Source: CAG-238 sp934277695 (GTDB taxonomy: Bacteria > Bacillota > Clostridia > Peptostreptococcales > Anaerovoracaceae). From it: a stretch of DNA of 64,000 nt. The stretch is taken from NCBI GenBank assembly GCA_934277695.1, contig CAKQVG010000001.1, positions 62,001-126,000 on the forward strand, given 5' to 3'. The translations under genes and the position numbers were made by a program. The notes under the pieces were generated by a model that was not told the origin of the DNA, did no database searches, and saw only the letters and a list, made by a program, of their open reading frames with translations. Every line of letters begins with the position of its first letter. Within the stretch, counting starts at the first letter, position 1. This document shows, one piece after another, positions 32,620 through 41,534 of this stretch.

Positions 32620-34470
32620 TTATTTGGCCTTAAATGCCTTCCAATATTTGCTATACAGATCATCGGCTTCGTGCCCGAGGTTTGCAAGTGTCTCGCATCG
32701 TGCCAGAATCTCATCCGACGGATTGAGAATCGGATTGTCTGTAAGGTCGAGAATTTCCTTGTTCGGGATTCCGTATGTAAGATACTCGAAATTGATTCTC
32801 GCAATATCTCCTCTCAGCATGAAGTTAATCCAGTCCTCCGCAGCCTTTTTGTGATTTACCGCACGCGGAACTGCCCAGCAGTCCGTCCAAACTTCGGAGC
32901 CCTCGTCAGGCACCACATAATCGAGTCTGTCGTTTTCATCCATCGCATAGATGACATCTCCGGATGTAATGACCGCAAGCGTTGCGGAATCGCCGATCAT
33001 AAGGTCTCTCGCATTGTCGTTTGCGTAGCTGTAAACTTTCGGTTTCTGTTCTATGAGAAGGTCCGTGATCTCTTTAAGCTCGTTTTCATCCGTCGTATTC
33101 ATGGAATATCCGAGGATTTTTCCGGAAACCATGAATGCCTCTCTGATGGAGTTTGGCATGATAATCTCGCCCGCATACTCATCGGACCAAAGCTGCTTCC
33201 AGCTGTTTATCTCACCGTGAACCGCATCCACATTATAGATAATGCCGTAGGTTCCCCATGTGTGCGGCACGCTATACTTCATGCCCGGGTCGAAATCGTT
33301 GATAAACGATTTGACATTATCGGTCAGATTCTCAATATCCGGTACATTTTCGAAATTAATTTCCGCAAGGAGTCCTTCCTTACGCATCTTATCGATCATG
33401 TAGTCCGACGCACAGACGACATCATATTCCGCCGTTGAGTTTTTGATTACCGGATACATTTCCTCGTTTGTGTCAAAATAGTCAATGATCACCTCATATC
33501 CGGTTTCCTCTTCAAACTTATCAACAAGTTCCGGGTCAATATAATCACCGAAACAGTATACATAAACCTGTCCTTGATCCTGTGCCCCCACAAGGGAACC
33601 TGCATATCGGTTGAGTCCGAGAACGCACACAAGGAAAACAAGCGCAAGCACAATCGCTTTTTTTGTGGTAATTCCACCCTTCTGAGAATAGTAATCAGCC
33701 TTCTTGCGTCTGTTTCCCGACATGAAGTTCACGACAACAAGAACCAGCAGAACTGTGACGAAAATAACGGTCGAAAGCGCATACAGCGTCGGTCTTACGC
33801 CGATTTTCACCTGGCTGTAAATGAGAGTGGACAGGGTGTTTATTCCCGCCCCCCTCGTAAAATGCGTGATTACAAAATCGTCAACCGACATTGTAAAGGA
33901 AAGCAGGAAACCTGAAACGATTCCCGGCATAATATCCGGAAGCACCACCTTAAAAAATGCATATACCGGTGTTGCACCAAGATCGAGAGCCGCCTCGTAG
34001 GTATGATTCTCGAGTTGTTTGAACTTCGGCATTACCGACAGTATCACATATGGGATACAGAAAGTGATGTGTGCAAAAAGCACCGTACCGTAGCTCAGGC
34101 TGATTCCGAACATCAGGAAACTCATCATAATCGAGATTCCGGTAACGATATCCGCATTCAGAAGCGGGATGTTGTTCATCCCCATGTAAAACGAACGTTT
34201 CCGCTCGCTCATGGCATTCAGTCCGATGCATGCCAGCACCCCGACTACCGTGGCGATTACCGACGCCCAAAGCGCTATCGTAAGCGTATTGCCGAGTGCC
34301 TCCATGATTTCCTGATTCCGAAGCATTTCGCCGTACCACTTGGTGGAAAATCCCTGCCATGCGTTCATGCTCTTTCCGGAGTTGAACGACAAAACCATCA
34401 GCGTGCCGATTGGAAGGTACAGGAACACCACGATGAGGAGAAGGTAAAAGATTTTGAGGAATTTTTTCAT
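32620..34470 (-). CDS. potCD: Polyamine ABC transporter, PotC permease fused to PotD binding protein
   Basis: The 616-residue protein joins two normally separate subunits. Residues 1-265 are a six-helix PotC permease with the ABC-contact EAA loop (YEAALDLGATPVYAFFKVVLP, split here for length). After a basic linker and a seventh membrane helix (about 275-293) residues 300-616 form a spermidine/putrescine-binding protein (VYVYCFGDYIDPELVDKF; YDVVCASDYMIDKM; VNHKKAAEDWINFMLRG). There is no lipobox, so the binding domain is tethered by the extra helix. The start overlaps potB by four bases. It completes the pot operon. Confidence 0.92.
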   Translation of the reverse strand: MKKFLKIFYLLLIVVFLYLPIGTLMVLSFNSGKSMNAWQGFSTKWYGEMLRNQEIMEALGNTLTIALWASVIATVVGVLACIGLNAMSERKRSFYMGMNNIPLLNADIVTGISIMMSFLMFGISLSYGTVLFAHITFCIPYVILSVMPKFKQLENHTYEAALDLGATPVYAFFKVVLPDIMPGIVSGFLLSFTMSVDDFVITHFTRGAGINTLSTLIYSQVKIGVRPTLYALSTVIFVTVLLVLVVVNFMSGNRRKKADYYSQKGGITTKKAIVLALVFLVCVLGLNRYAGSLVGAQDQGQVYVYCFGDYIDPELVDKFEEETGYEVIIDYFDTNEEMYPVIKNSTAEYDVVCASDYMIDKMRKEGLLAEINFENVPDIENLTDNVKSFINDFDPGMKYSVPHTWGTYGIIYNVDAVHGEINSWKQLWSDEYAGEIIMPNSIREAFMVSGKILGYSMNTTDENELKEITDLLIEQKPKVYSYANDNARDLMIGDSATLAVITSGDVIYAMDENDRLDYVVPDEGSEVWTDCWAVPRAVNHKKAAEDWINFMLRGDIARINFEYLTYGIPNKEILDLTDNPILNPSDEILARCETLANLGHEADDLYSKYWKAFKAK

Positions 34471-35279
34471 ATCATATTGCCCTCCCCGTTTCTGTCAAAT
34501 TTTTCGATAAATGCCATGCTGATTACGATAAAAATCATCATAATAAGAGAAAGTCCCGAGCCCAGATTCCAGTTGGAACTTGCGGTAAACTCCTGCTCGA
34601 TAATATTTCCGATAAGGTTTACCTTGCCGCCTCCGAGCATATTCGAGATTGCAAAGGTCGTAAGCGACGGCACGAAAACCATCGTCACGCCACTGACGAT
34701 TCCCGGAACTGAAAGAGGTACAATGACCTTGCGAAGAACAAGCGATTTGCTTGCGCCAAGGTCGTATGCCGCTTCAATCAGATTGTTGTCTATTTTGATG
34801 AGTGCATTGTAAATCGGCAGTATCATAAACGGCAGATAGTCATAGACCATGCCGAGGATTACCGCTGCGGGCGTATTGATTATGTTGAGTGCCGGAAGTC
34901 CGATTTCCGCCAGCATTCCGTTTATAATGCCGTTCTTTTCAAGCAGCACCTGCCATGCCATCGTTCGAAGCAGGAAATTCATCCACATAGGCAGGATGAA
35001 CACAAATACCATAAATCCTTTCTTGCCGAGTTTACTGTCTTTTAGCGCAAGTCCCAGCGGAAAAGCAAGGAGCAGGCAGATAACCGTGCTCGCAAAGGCC
35101 AGCAGCAAGGAAAGTCCAAGAGCCTTGGCATGTTCCCCCGTTGCGATTGCAACAAGGTTCGCCAATGTAAACGCTCCACTTCTGTCCGTCATGCCGTAAT
35201 AGGCGATTACGCACGCGGGAATCAACGTCCCGCATAACATAAAGGCCATGAACGGCGCGGAAAAAAATCTCTTTGTCAT
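34467..35279 (-). CDS. potB: Polyamine ABC transporter permease PotB
   Basis: The 270-residue protein has six membrane helices and the EAA loop near residues 185-205 (LIEAAYDLGASKSLVLRKVI), as in spermidine/putrescine permeases. It overlaps potA and potCD by four bases each, so all three are coupled. It forms the transmembrane path with the PotC half of the fusion. Confidence 0.92.
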   Translation of the reverse strand: MTKRFFSAPFMAFMLCGTLIPACVIAYYGMTDRSGAFTLANLVAIATGEHAKALGLSLLLAFASTVICLLLAFPLGLALKDSKLGKKGFMVFVFILPMWMNFLLRTMAWQVLLEKNGIINGMLAEIGLPALNIINTPAAVILGMVYDYLPFMILPIYNALIKIDNNLIEAAYDLGASKSLVLRKVIVPLSVPGIVSGVTMVFVPSLTTFAISNMLGGGKVNLIGNIIEQEFTASSNWNLGSGLSLIMMIFIVISMAFIEKFDRNGEGNMI

Positions 35280-36349
35280 TCAAAATCCTCCAATGTAATC
35301 GCTTCTTCGTCCTCTGACTGTGGTTTATTCATAATCTGTATGTTTTCAGGAGTCACGCTGATGGAAACCTTTTCTCCCACCGGGTAGCTCGTTGTGTTTT
35401 GTGCAAGCCATTCAAATCCGCCGGCCTCGATGCACATTTCGTAATGAACACCGATGAAGACATTCGATGTCACAATGCCGTCCATGATCCCGCAGCCCGG
35501 CTTTCCGATCATAATATCTTCCGGCCTGATTACAACGTCAACCGGTTTCTTTCTGCCGAATCCTTCGTCAATGCATGGGAAGATGTAGTCACAGATTTTT
35601 ACCACGCGGTCTTCCATCATCACGCCGTCGATAATATTGCTGTCGCCGATAAAGTCCGCAACAAAAGCATTTTCCGGCTCGTTGTAAATTTCCTCCGGTG
35701 TTCCCATCTGCTGAATGTACCCCTGGTTCATGACAACGACTTTGTCCGACATCGTGAGTGCTTCTTCCTGGTCATGGGTGACATAAAGGAATGTAATGCC
35801 CAGCTCATTCTTCAATCGAATCAGTTCGTACTGCATCTCCTGTCTGAGCTTCAGATCAAGCGCTCCGAGCGGCTCGTCAAGCAGCAAAACTCTCGGCTCG
35901 TTCACAATCGCCCTTGCGATGGCGATTCTCTGCTGCTGCCCTCCGGAAAGCGAATCCACCGAGCGTTTCTCATAACCGCTGAGATTTACAAGCTTGAGTG
36001 CATACTTAATCTTGTCATTTATGTATTCCTGGCTTTTTCCGCTTATCTTCAGTCCGAAAGCGATGTTTTCGGCTATATTCATATGGGGAAAAAGCGCATA
36101 CTTCTGAAATACCGTATTAATCTGTCTCTTATTCGCCGCCAGATTCGTAATATCCTCTCCCTGAAAGAGAACTTTGCCCGTATCCGGGGTCGTAAAGCCT
36201 CCTAAAATCCGCAGCGTCGTTGTCTTCCCGCAGCCCGACGGTCCAAGCAGCGTAATAAACTCGTTTTCCTTAATCTTTAAATTGAATTCGTCAAGCACCA
36301 GCTCTCCGTCATAAGATTTTGAAATGTCAATCAGTTCAATCAAAGCCAT
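35276..36349 (-). CDS. potA: Polyamine ABC transporter ATPase PotA
   Basis: The 357-residue ATPase has Walker A (GPSGCGKTT, about residues 36-44), Q-loop (FQKYALFPHM), signature LSGGQQQR (about 133-140), Walker B (VLLLDEPLGALD) and switch histidine (YVTHDQEEAL). A C-terminal TOBE regulatory domain follows residue 240 (VIRPEDIMIG). It energises spermidine/putrescine uptake with PotB and PotCD. It starts eight bases after the regulator's stop codon. Confidence 0.93.
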   Translation of the reverse strand: MALIELIDISKSYDGELVLDEFNLKIKENEFITLLGPSGCGKTTTLRILGGFTTPDTGKVLFQGEDITNLAANKRQINTVFQKYALFPHMNIAENIAFGLKISGKSQEYINDKIKYALKLVNLSGYEKRSVDSLSGGQQQRIAIARAIVNEPRVLLLDEPLGALDLKLRQEMQYELIRLKNELGITFLYVTHDQEEALTMSDKVVVMNQGYIQQMGTPEEIYNEPENAFVADFIGDSNIIDGVMMEDRVVKICDYIFPCIDEGFGRKKPVDVVIRPEDIMIGKPGCGIMDGIVTSNVFIGVHYEMCIEAGGFEWLAQNTTSYPVGEKVSISVTPENIQIMNKPQSEDEEAITLEDFE

Positions 36350-36356
36350 TTTTCCT

Positions 36357-36893
36357 TTAGAAACTCGGCGGCACGCTCACCCACAGAATTTCTGCTCCTT
36401 TCTTCGAAGTAATGTAGTGCTTTTTGTCGGGAGTGTAATAAAACGACTCCCCCGCCTTGGCTTTCAAGCGTTCTTTGCCAATCGTAATAACAATTTCTCC
36501 TTTCAGGACATATCCGAATTCCTCCCCTTCGTGCGGATTGTCGGGATAGGTGCTCCCTCCAGCCGCCAGCGTAAGCCTGATCGGTTCCATCATGTTTTTC
36601 TGTGCATTCGGAATAATCCACTCGGTCATGCTTCCGAGTTCGTCGTCCTTCTTTTCAAAATAATCCTCCGGTCCGAAAACCTTCTGCACATGAGAATCTT
36701 CTTCCGAAAAAAACTCACTCAGCGTCGTTCCCAGACACTGCAGAATATCCTCCAGCGTCGCAATCGAAGGCGAGGTGACATCGTTTTCGAGCTGGGAAAT
36801 AAAGCCTTTCGAAAGCTCGCTTCTGTCTGCCAGTTCCTCCTGCGTCAAACCGTTCAGCATTCGCAATTGTTTAATTTTCGGTCCGATATCCAT
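36357..36893 (-). CDS. XRE-cupin transcriptional regulator of the pot operon (PuuR-like)
   Basis: With the start at 36893 (CGGAG upstream) the protein has 178 residues: an N-terminal XRE helix-turn-helix (about 5-60; LRMLNGLTQEELADRSELSKG) read in two parts, and a C-terminal cupin (about 110-178; PHEGEEFGYVLKGEIVITIG). This architecture is typical of regulators that sense polyamines or related small molecules. It is the first gene of the pot operon, which suggests autoregulation; two overlapping palindromes lie just upstream. Confidence 0.88.
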   Translation of the reverse strand: MDIGPKIKQLRMLNGLTQEELADRSELSKGFISQLENDVTSPSIATLEDILQCLGTTLSEFFSEEDSHVQKVFGPEDYFEKKDDELGSMTEWIIPNAQKNMMEPIRLTLAAGGSTYPDNPHEGEEFGYVLKGEIVITIGKERLKAKAGESFYYTPDKKHYITSKKGAEILWVSVPPSF

Positions 36894-36916
36894 ATTTTTC
36901 TCCGTTTCGTTATAAT

Positions 36917-36942
36917 AAACTTTAAGTTTAGTATTTCTAAAC
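36917..36942. promoter_or_regulatory. Candidate operator of the XRE-cupin regulator
   Basis: Two overlapping inverted repeats: AAACTT-T-AAGTTT (36917-36929) and GTTTAG-TATTT-CTAAAC (36926-36942). They lie 24 bases upstream of the regulator start in the divergent region shared with the AEC transporter gene. Confidence 0.5.
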
Positions 36943-37006
36943 CGAATTGCAATAATAATTATACAGTATTTTTTAAAAAAATCAAGACTTTTTGCGTAAA
37001 CAGTGC

Positions 37007-37012
37007 TATAAT
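37007..37012 (+). promoter_or_regulatory. Perfect -10 box for the AEC transporter gene
   Basis: TATAAT lies 50 bases before the ATG. The -35 is weak (AAGACT, 17 bases upstream), so the promoter may be activated or controlled by the neighbouring regulator. Confidence 0.5.
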
Positions 37013-37061
37013 CGACAATATGCACCTACGGTGCTGCTATTTTTTCAGATTGGAAGGCATA

Positions 37062-38042
37062 ATGCACATGGTTTTGGTTATCAATAAAGTTTTGGCAATA
37101 TTTTTACTCATCGCTGCGGGATACTTTGTGGGTAAAATCAAAGTTCTCCCTGCCGGAGCCGACAAAACGCTCAACATTCTTCTGATACAAATAATCACTC
37201 CGTGCATGATTCTCTCTTCCATAACATCAAAAGAACTGACGGACGACACTTTCACTGCAACGATTCAAACGCTTGTTGGTGCTGCTTTGTTTTTTGTTTT
37301 GGCCGGAATTGTGGGCTTTCTGTTTTCGAAATATATTCTTCGCATTCGGCCCGACTCAAAAGTCGGTGTCTGGGCATATTCCTTCGGTTCCGTAAACACG
37401 GGCTTTATGGGTTTTCCGGTGACTCTTGCTCTTTTCGGGCAGGATATCTTCTACCTGATTGTAATGCACAATGTCGTACTAACCGTTTATCTGTATTCGG
37501 CCGGTCCGTCCATGATTAAAATCGGTGAGAAACACTCCGAAACGGCCTCCGTTTCCTCTGCGCAAAATCGCCTGAAGACTTTTTTCAAATCGTTTGCAAA
37601 TCCGAATGCCGTCGCAAGTCTCATTGCTCTTATCATGCTCTTTTGCAGGCTGCATCTTCCGTCGACACTCTTTGAGTCCGTCAAAACCCTTGGCGACGCA
37701 ACGATTCCGCTTTCCATGCTGCTTGTCGGCATCCAGCTTTCGGAAAGTGATCTTTTGTCAATTATAAAAAACGGTAAGATTCTCGCATTTTCACTTGTAA
37801 AAATGCTTCTTCTTCCCGTTCTTGTTTTCTTATGTGTAAACTGGCTGCCGCTCTCGGCTTATGTCAAGACTGCACTCATTTTCGCCGCTGTCTTTCCGTC
37901 GGCTGTTGCGACTGCCCCGGTTTGCGCGATGGAGGGCAAAGGCTCTCTTACCGCAGCGGAGCTGATTGCGATTACGACGCTTCTGTCCGTAGGCACGATT
38001 CCGCTCTTTGCGACGCTGCTGACACAGTTTTATTTGAGCTGA
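37062..38042 (+). CDS. AEC-family (auxin efflux carrier-like) transporter
   Basis: The 326-residue protein has about ten membrane helices in two inverted halves and AEC-family features: N-terminal INKVLAIFLLIAAGYFVGK, the broken-helix segment VNTGFMGFPVTLALFG near residue 110 and a C-terminal AVFPSAVATAPVCAMEGKG. Members export malate, auxin-like or other organic anions. The start is ATG 37062 after GGAAGG; ATG 37068 is possible. The frame is open far upstream without a start signal. It is divergent from the pot operon. Confidence 0.87.
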   Translation: MHMVLVINKVLAIFLLIAAGYFVGKIKVLPAGADKTLNILLIQIITPCMILSSITSKELTDDTFTATIQTLVGAALFFVLAGIVGFLFSKYILRIRPDSKVGVWAYSFGSVNTGFMGFPVTLALFGQDIFYLIVMHNVVLTVYLYSAGPSMIKIGEKHSETASVSSAQNRLKTFFKSFANPNAVASLIALIMLFCRLHLPSTLFESVKTLGDATIPLSMLLVGIQLSESDLLSIIKNGKILAFSLVKMLLLPVLVFLCVNWLPLSAYVKTALIFAAVFPSAVATAPVCAMEGKGSLTAAELIAITTLLSVGTIPLFATLLTQFYLS

Positions 38043-38110
38043 TAAAACAGCCCATACTGCGTGCGGTACCACACAAGCATTCCGTGCCCGCGGTTTGAAT
38101 CCGCCAAAAG

Positions 38111-39103
38111 CTACACCTTCACATACCTTTGGTTCCTGCTGCTTGGTTTGTCCGGAATAGTCATTTTAATAAGATTGAGCTCCTCCGCGGGATGTAAATA
38201 GTTCCTGCGAAAGGTTTCTTTTGACTTGAGCCCCAGCTTCTGCATTAGCGCTTTGCTTGTATACGGTGTATCATATTCCATCACAGCGAGCAATTTCTTG
38301 ACATATTCGGTATGCCTTTCGTCGTCCTCTTGGATTTGCGCAGAAACATCATCCAAAATTTTGTCAATCTGTGAAAGCATGAATTCAATAAAAATCGTTG
38401 ACTCGCCCTCCGTATGACACCTGCTTATCACCTCGTAGTATTCCTCCTGAAATTCTTCTATTCGACTCTCAATCGGGATATATCTGAAAATGGGCTTCCA
38501 ATTCGACAGTATCGCAGTATGCCACAATCTTGCCATTCTCCCGTTTCCGTCAGAAAACGGATGGATAAAAACAAATTCATAATGAAAGACACTGCTCAAA
38601 ATCAGAGGATGCACATTTTTCTCTGCCTCTTTCATCCACACAAAAAGTTCATCCATAAGCTGCGAGACCAGTTTCGCCGGCGGTGCCATAAAAATACATT
38701 TTTCTCCGCTGAATATGCCTTCCTCCCCGCGTCTGAATTCTCCCGAATCCGGCACGAGGTACTGCGTCATAATCCCGTGAAATTGCTTTAAACTTTCGAT
38801 GCTGTATGGCTCTATCTCCGAAAAGCGTTCATAAGCCACAAAAGCATTCTTAACTTCCTGAATTTCTTTTGGCTCTCCCAGCACCGTTTTTCCGTCAATG
38901 ATGTCTCTGACCTGACCGAGCGAAAGTGAATTGGCTTCAATTTTCAATGAAGAATGTATTGACTGTATTTGATTGTTCTTCCTAAGATGCGGTTTTGAAC
39001 TCAAATTGGATGTCGCAGTAATTTTTCCGATTTTTTCGGAGATTGATGCCACATAGGTTAACATCGCGTTGGTAATTTGAAATGGCGGTTGATAGTTTTT
39101 CAT
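38111..39103 (-). CDS. Fic domain protein (predicted AMP transferase)
   Basis: The 330-residue protein has the Fic core HPFSDGNGRMAR with catalytic histidine, an N-terminal helix bearing an inhibitory-type motif (SSLKIEANSLS, glutamate in the position that blocks ATP) and a C-terminal winged-helix-like segment (PYTSKALMQKLGLKSKETFRR). This three-part layout is common in cytosolic Fic proteins that modify bacterial targets and control themselves. ATG 39103 has GGAGG seven bases upstream; upstream residues in the longer frame come from the tandem repeat. It has its own promoter. Confidence 0.9.
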   Translation of the reverse strand: MKNYQPPFQITNAMLTYVASISEKIGKITATSNLSSKPHLRKNNQIQSIHSSLKIEANSLSLGQVRDIIDGKTVLGEPKEIQEVKNAFVAYERFSEIEPYSIESLKQFHGIMTQYLVPDSGEFRRGEEGIFSGEKCIFMAPPAKLVSQLMDELFVWMKEAEKNVHPLILSSVFHYEFVFIHPFSDGNGRMARLWHTAILSNWKPIFRYIPIESRIEEFQEEYYEVISRCHTEGESTIFIEFMLSQIDKILDDVSAQIQEDDERHTEYVKKLLAVMEYDTPYTSKALMQKLGLKSKETFRRNYLHPAEELNLIKMTIPDKPSSRNQRYVKV

Positions 39104-39116
39104 CCGTGCACCTCCG

Positions 39117-39144
39117 TTATCTTGCGTATTATCTTGCGTATTAT
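39117..39144 (-). repeat. 12-bp tandem repeat in the fic leader
   Basis: TTATCTTGCGTA occurs twice in direct tandem, followed by a third TTAT. It begins 13 bases upstream of the fic start codon and lies downstream of the predicted transcription start. Confidence 0.85.
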
Positions 39145-39152
39145 CTGACTCA

Positions 39153-39181
39153 ATTATACACTGCATTCGAATAAAAAGCAA
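39153..39181 (-). promoter_or_regulatory. Promoter of the fic gene
   Basis: On the minus strand TTGCTT (39176-39181) and perfect TATAAT (39153-39158) are spaced 17 bases, just downstream of the pnp terminator. Confidence 0.75.
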
Positions 39182-39190
39182 TCCTAACAC

Positions 39191-39215
39191 AAAAACAGAG
39201 GGCCGAAGCCCTCTG
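39191..39215 (-). terminator. Terminator of pnp
   Basis: On the minus strand CAGAGGGC and GCCCTCTG enclose a TTCG tetraloop and are followed by TTTTTGT; the stem ends 12 bases past the pnp stop. Confidence 0.95.
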
Positions 39216-39226
39216 CCAAAAGTCAA

Positions 39227-41347
39227 TTATTCAAGTATATCTTTTCTTGTAAGGTTGATTCTGTTCTGGCTGTCGATTTCAAATACCTTAACTCTTACGG
39301 TATCGCCGACATTCATCACATCTTCGACCTTTGCCACTCTTTCCTTCGCCATTCTGGAGATGTGCAGCAGACCCTCCTTGCCCGGAAGAATTTCAACGAA
39401 TGCGCCTACAGAACCTTTCGCAGTGCTGAGGATTCTCGTAACCTTGCCTTCGTAGATTTCGCCAACTTCAACGTCCTTAGTGAGGGTTTCGATTTCGTGC
39501 TTGCAGGCTTCGGTGTTTGCTGCGTCCGTTCCGTAGATGGAAACCAGACCTTCGTCGTTGATGTCAATCTTAACATCGTACTTTTCAACAAGTCCGTTGA
39601 TCGTTTCGCCGCCCTTGCCGATGACAATTCTGATCTTGTCTGGGTTAATCATCATGGAAAGCGCACGCGGTGCGTACTTGGACATTTCCGGACGCGGAGC
39701 AGGAATTTCTTCGAGCATCTTGCCCATGATGAACATTCTGCCTTCCTTCGCCTGTCTGAGTGCTTTTTCGAGAATGTCACGGGATAAGCCGTGCACCTTG
39801 ATATCCATCTGGATTGCCGTTACGCCGACTTCCGTACCTGTTACCTTGAAGTCCATATCGCCGAGGAAGTCTTCCATACCCTGGATGTCGCTCAAAATTG
39901 CGAATTCGGAGGAACCGTCTTCCTTAACTCTTTCAATCAGTCCCATTGCAATACCTGCAACCGGTCTCTTAATCGGAACGCCTGCATCCATAAGTGCAAG
40001 GCAGGATCCGCATGTGGAACCCATGGATGTGGAACCGTTTGATGACAATACATCGGATACGACACGAATTGCATAAGGGAATTCTTCAACCGGCGGAATA
40101 ACCGGAATCAAAGCTCTTTCAGCAAGTGCACCGTGACCGATTTCTCTTCTGCCCGGTGAGCGAGGCGATTTTGCTTCGCCTGTGGAATATCCCGGGAAGT
40201 TGTAGTGGTGAATATATCTCTTTTCTGTCTGTTCCGTAATTCCATCGATTGTCTGTGCTTCGGATGCCGGAGCCAGCGTGCAGGAAGAAAGCACCTGCGT
40301 CTGACCTCTCTTGAAAAGCCCGGTTCCGTGAACTCTCGGAAGAAGTCCCGTTTCGCAGAAAATCGGTCTGATTTCGTCGCATTTTCTGTCGTCCGGACGG
40401 ATTCCCTCGTCGAGAATCATGCCGCGAACGGTTTCTTTTGTAATGTTGTAGAGAACTGCATCGATATCCTTCATGTTGTCCGGATAAGTTTCTGCAAAGT
40501 GTTCTTTGGTTTCAACTTCAACGGCATCCATGTTGTCAAGTCTTTCGAGCTTGTCAACCGTGTGGATTGCTTCTCTCATCTTAGGAGTCGCATACTCTCT
40601 TACCGCTGCGTCGATTTCTTCAAGCGGCTTATAAAGTTCAACTTCCATCTTCGGCTTACCGACTTCAACAACAATCTGGTCGATGAATTCAACAATTTTC
40701 TTGATCTCTTCATGTGCGAAAAGAATTGCATCAAGCATATCCATTTCCGGAACTTCCTTTGCGCCCGCTTCTACCATCATAATCGCTTCCTTCGTTCCGG
40801 CAACCGTCATATCAATATCGGAAACTTCTCTCTGTGCAAGAGTCGGATTGATAACAAATCTTCCGTCCACTCTGCCGACTTTTACGGAAGCCGTCGGACC
40901 GTCCCAAGGAATGTCGGAAATTGCGATTGCGATGGAAGAACCAATCATTGCAGCGATTTCAGGGCTGCAGTCCTGGTCAACCGACATGCAGGTTGCAACA
41001 ACGACAACATCATTGTAGAACCCCTTCGGGAACAAAGGTCTGAGCGGTCTGTCCATAAGTCTGGATGTCAGAATCGCGTGTTCCGAAGGTCTTCCTTCTC
41101 TCTTGATGAATCCACCCGGAATCTTTCCTACCGAGTACATTCTCTCTTCAAAATCGCAGCTGAGCGGGAAGAAATCAATTCCTTCCTTTGGCTCTTTGGA
41201 GCAGCATACGGTTACGTTTACAACCGTGTCACCGTAGCGCACCCAAGCCTGTCCGTTTGCCTGCTCGCAGACCTTGCCGATTTCAATCTGCAGAAGTCTT
41301 CCGCCGAGCGGGTACTTAAATGTTCTGTAATCTGTAAATCTAGGCAT
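39227..41347 (-). CDS. pnp: Polyribonucleotide nucleotidyltransferase (PNPase)
   Basis: The 706-residue enzyme degrades RNA from the 3' end with phosphate. Two RNase PH-like domains (about 10-220 and 310-540; SSNGSTSMGSTCGSCLALMD in the second), a KH domain (about 550-610; IRIVIGKGGETINGLVEKYD) and an S1 domain (about 615-695; EGKVTRILSTAKGSVGAFVE) are in the usual order. The start at 41347 has AGGAGG upstream. It follows rpsO, with a long hairpin in the intergenic leader that may serve RNase III cleavage and self-control. Confidence 0.97.
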   Translation of the reverse strand: MPRFTDYRTFKYPLGGRLLQIEIGKVCEQANGQAWVRYGDTVVNVTVCCSKEPKEGIDFFPLSCDFEERMYSVGKIPGGFIKREGRPSEHAILTSRLMDRPLRPLFPKGFYNDVVVVATCMSVDQDCSPEIAAMIGSSIAIAISDIPWDGPTASVKVGRVDGRFVINPTLAQREVSDIDMTVAGTKEAIMMVEAGAKEVPEMDMLDAILFAHEEIKKIVEFIDQIVVEVGKPKMEVELYKPLEEIDAAVREYATPKMREAIHTVDKLERLDNMDAVEVETKEHFAETYPDNMKDIDAVLYNITKETVRGMILDEGIRPDDRKCDEIRPIFCETGLLPRVHGTGLFKRGQTQVLSSCTLAPASEAQTIDGITEQTEKRYIHHYNFPGYSTGEAKSPRSPGRREIGHGALAERALIPVIPPVEEFPYAIRVVSDVLSSNGSTSMGSTCGSCLALMDAGVPIKRPVAGIAMGLIERVKEDGSSEFAILSDIQGMEDFLGDMDFKVTGTEVGVTAIQMDIKVHGLSRDILEKALRQAKEGRMFIMGKMLEEIPAPRPEMSKYAPRALSMMINPDKIRIVIGKGGETINGLVEKYDVKIDINDEGLVSIYGTDAANTEACKHEIETLTKDVEVGEIYEGKVTRILSTAKGSVGAFVEILPGKEGLLHISRMAKERVAKVEDVMNVGDTVRVKVFEIDSQNRINLTRKDILE

Positions 41348-41387
41348 TTTCACCCTCCTGTTTTTTCGCGCAGCCCGGATTTCGTAT

Positions 41388-41432
41388 GACTCTCGGAAAA
41401 AGCTCATCCTGCATGAGTTCTTTCAGAGAGTC
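41388..41432 (-). ncRNA. Long stem-loop in the pnp leader
   Basis: On the minus strand a 20-base-pair stem with two mismatches and a GCAGG loop starts and ends with GACTCTC/GAGAGTC. It ends 41 bases upstream of the pnp start. In other bacteria a long stem at this position is cut by RNase III and mediates PNPase autoregulation; the same role here is inference. Confidence 0.65.
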
Positions 41433-41479
41433 ACATCATACTGACTTCGGGCATGCGTTTTCAATGTGTCATGTTATTA

Positions 41480-41512
41480 AAAATAAAAGCGGGGTTTCTT
41501 ATCGCCCCGCTT
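41480..41512 (-). terminator. Terminator of rpsO
   Basis: On the minus strand AAGCGGGG and CCCCGCTT form a stem with a 10-base loop followed by TTATTTTT, 22 bases past the rpsO stop. Read-through would feed pnp. Confidence 0.85.
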
Positions 41513-41534
41513 AAATTCACAGTAAAACCGAAAC

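Noticed and set aside
36324..37061. Long N-terminal extension of the AEC transporter frame
   Set aside because: It runs antisense through the XRE-cupin regulator and the divergent promoter region; the transporter domain begins at 37062 after a ribosome binding site.
40205..41389. 394-codon open frame antisense to pnp
   Set aside because: No ribosome binding site or family; pnp on the other strand is complete and certain.
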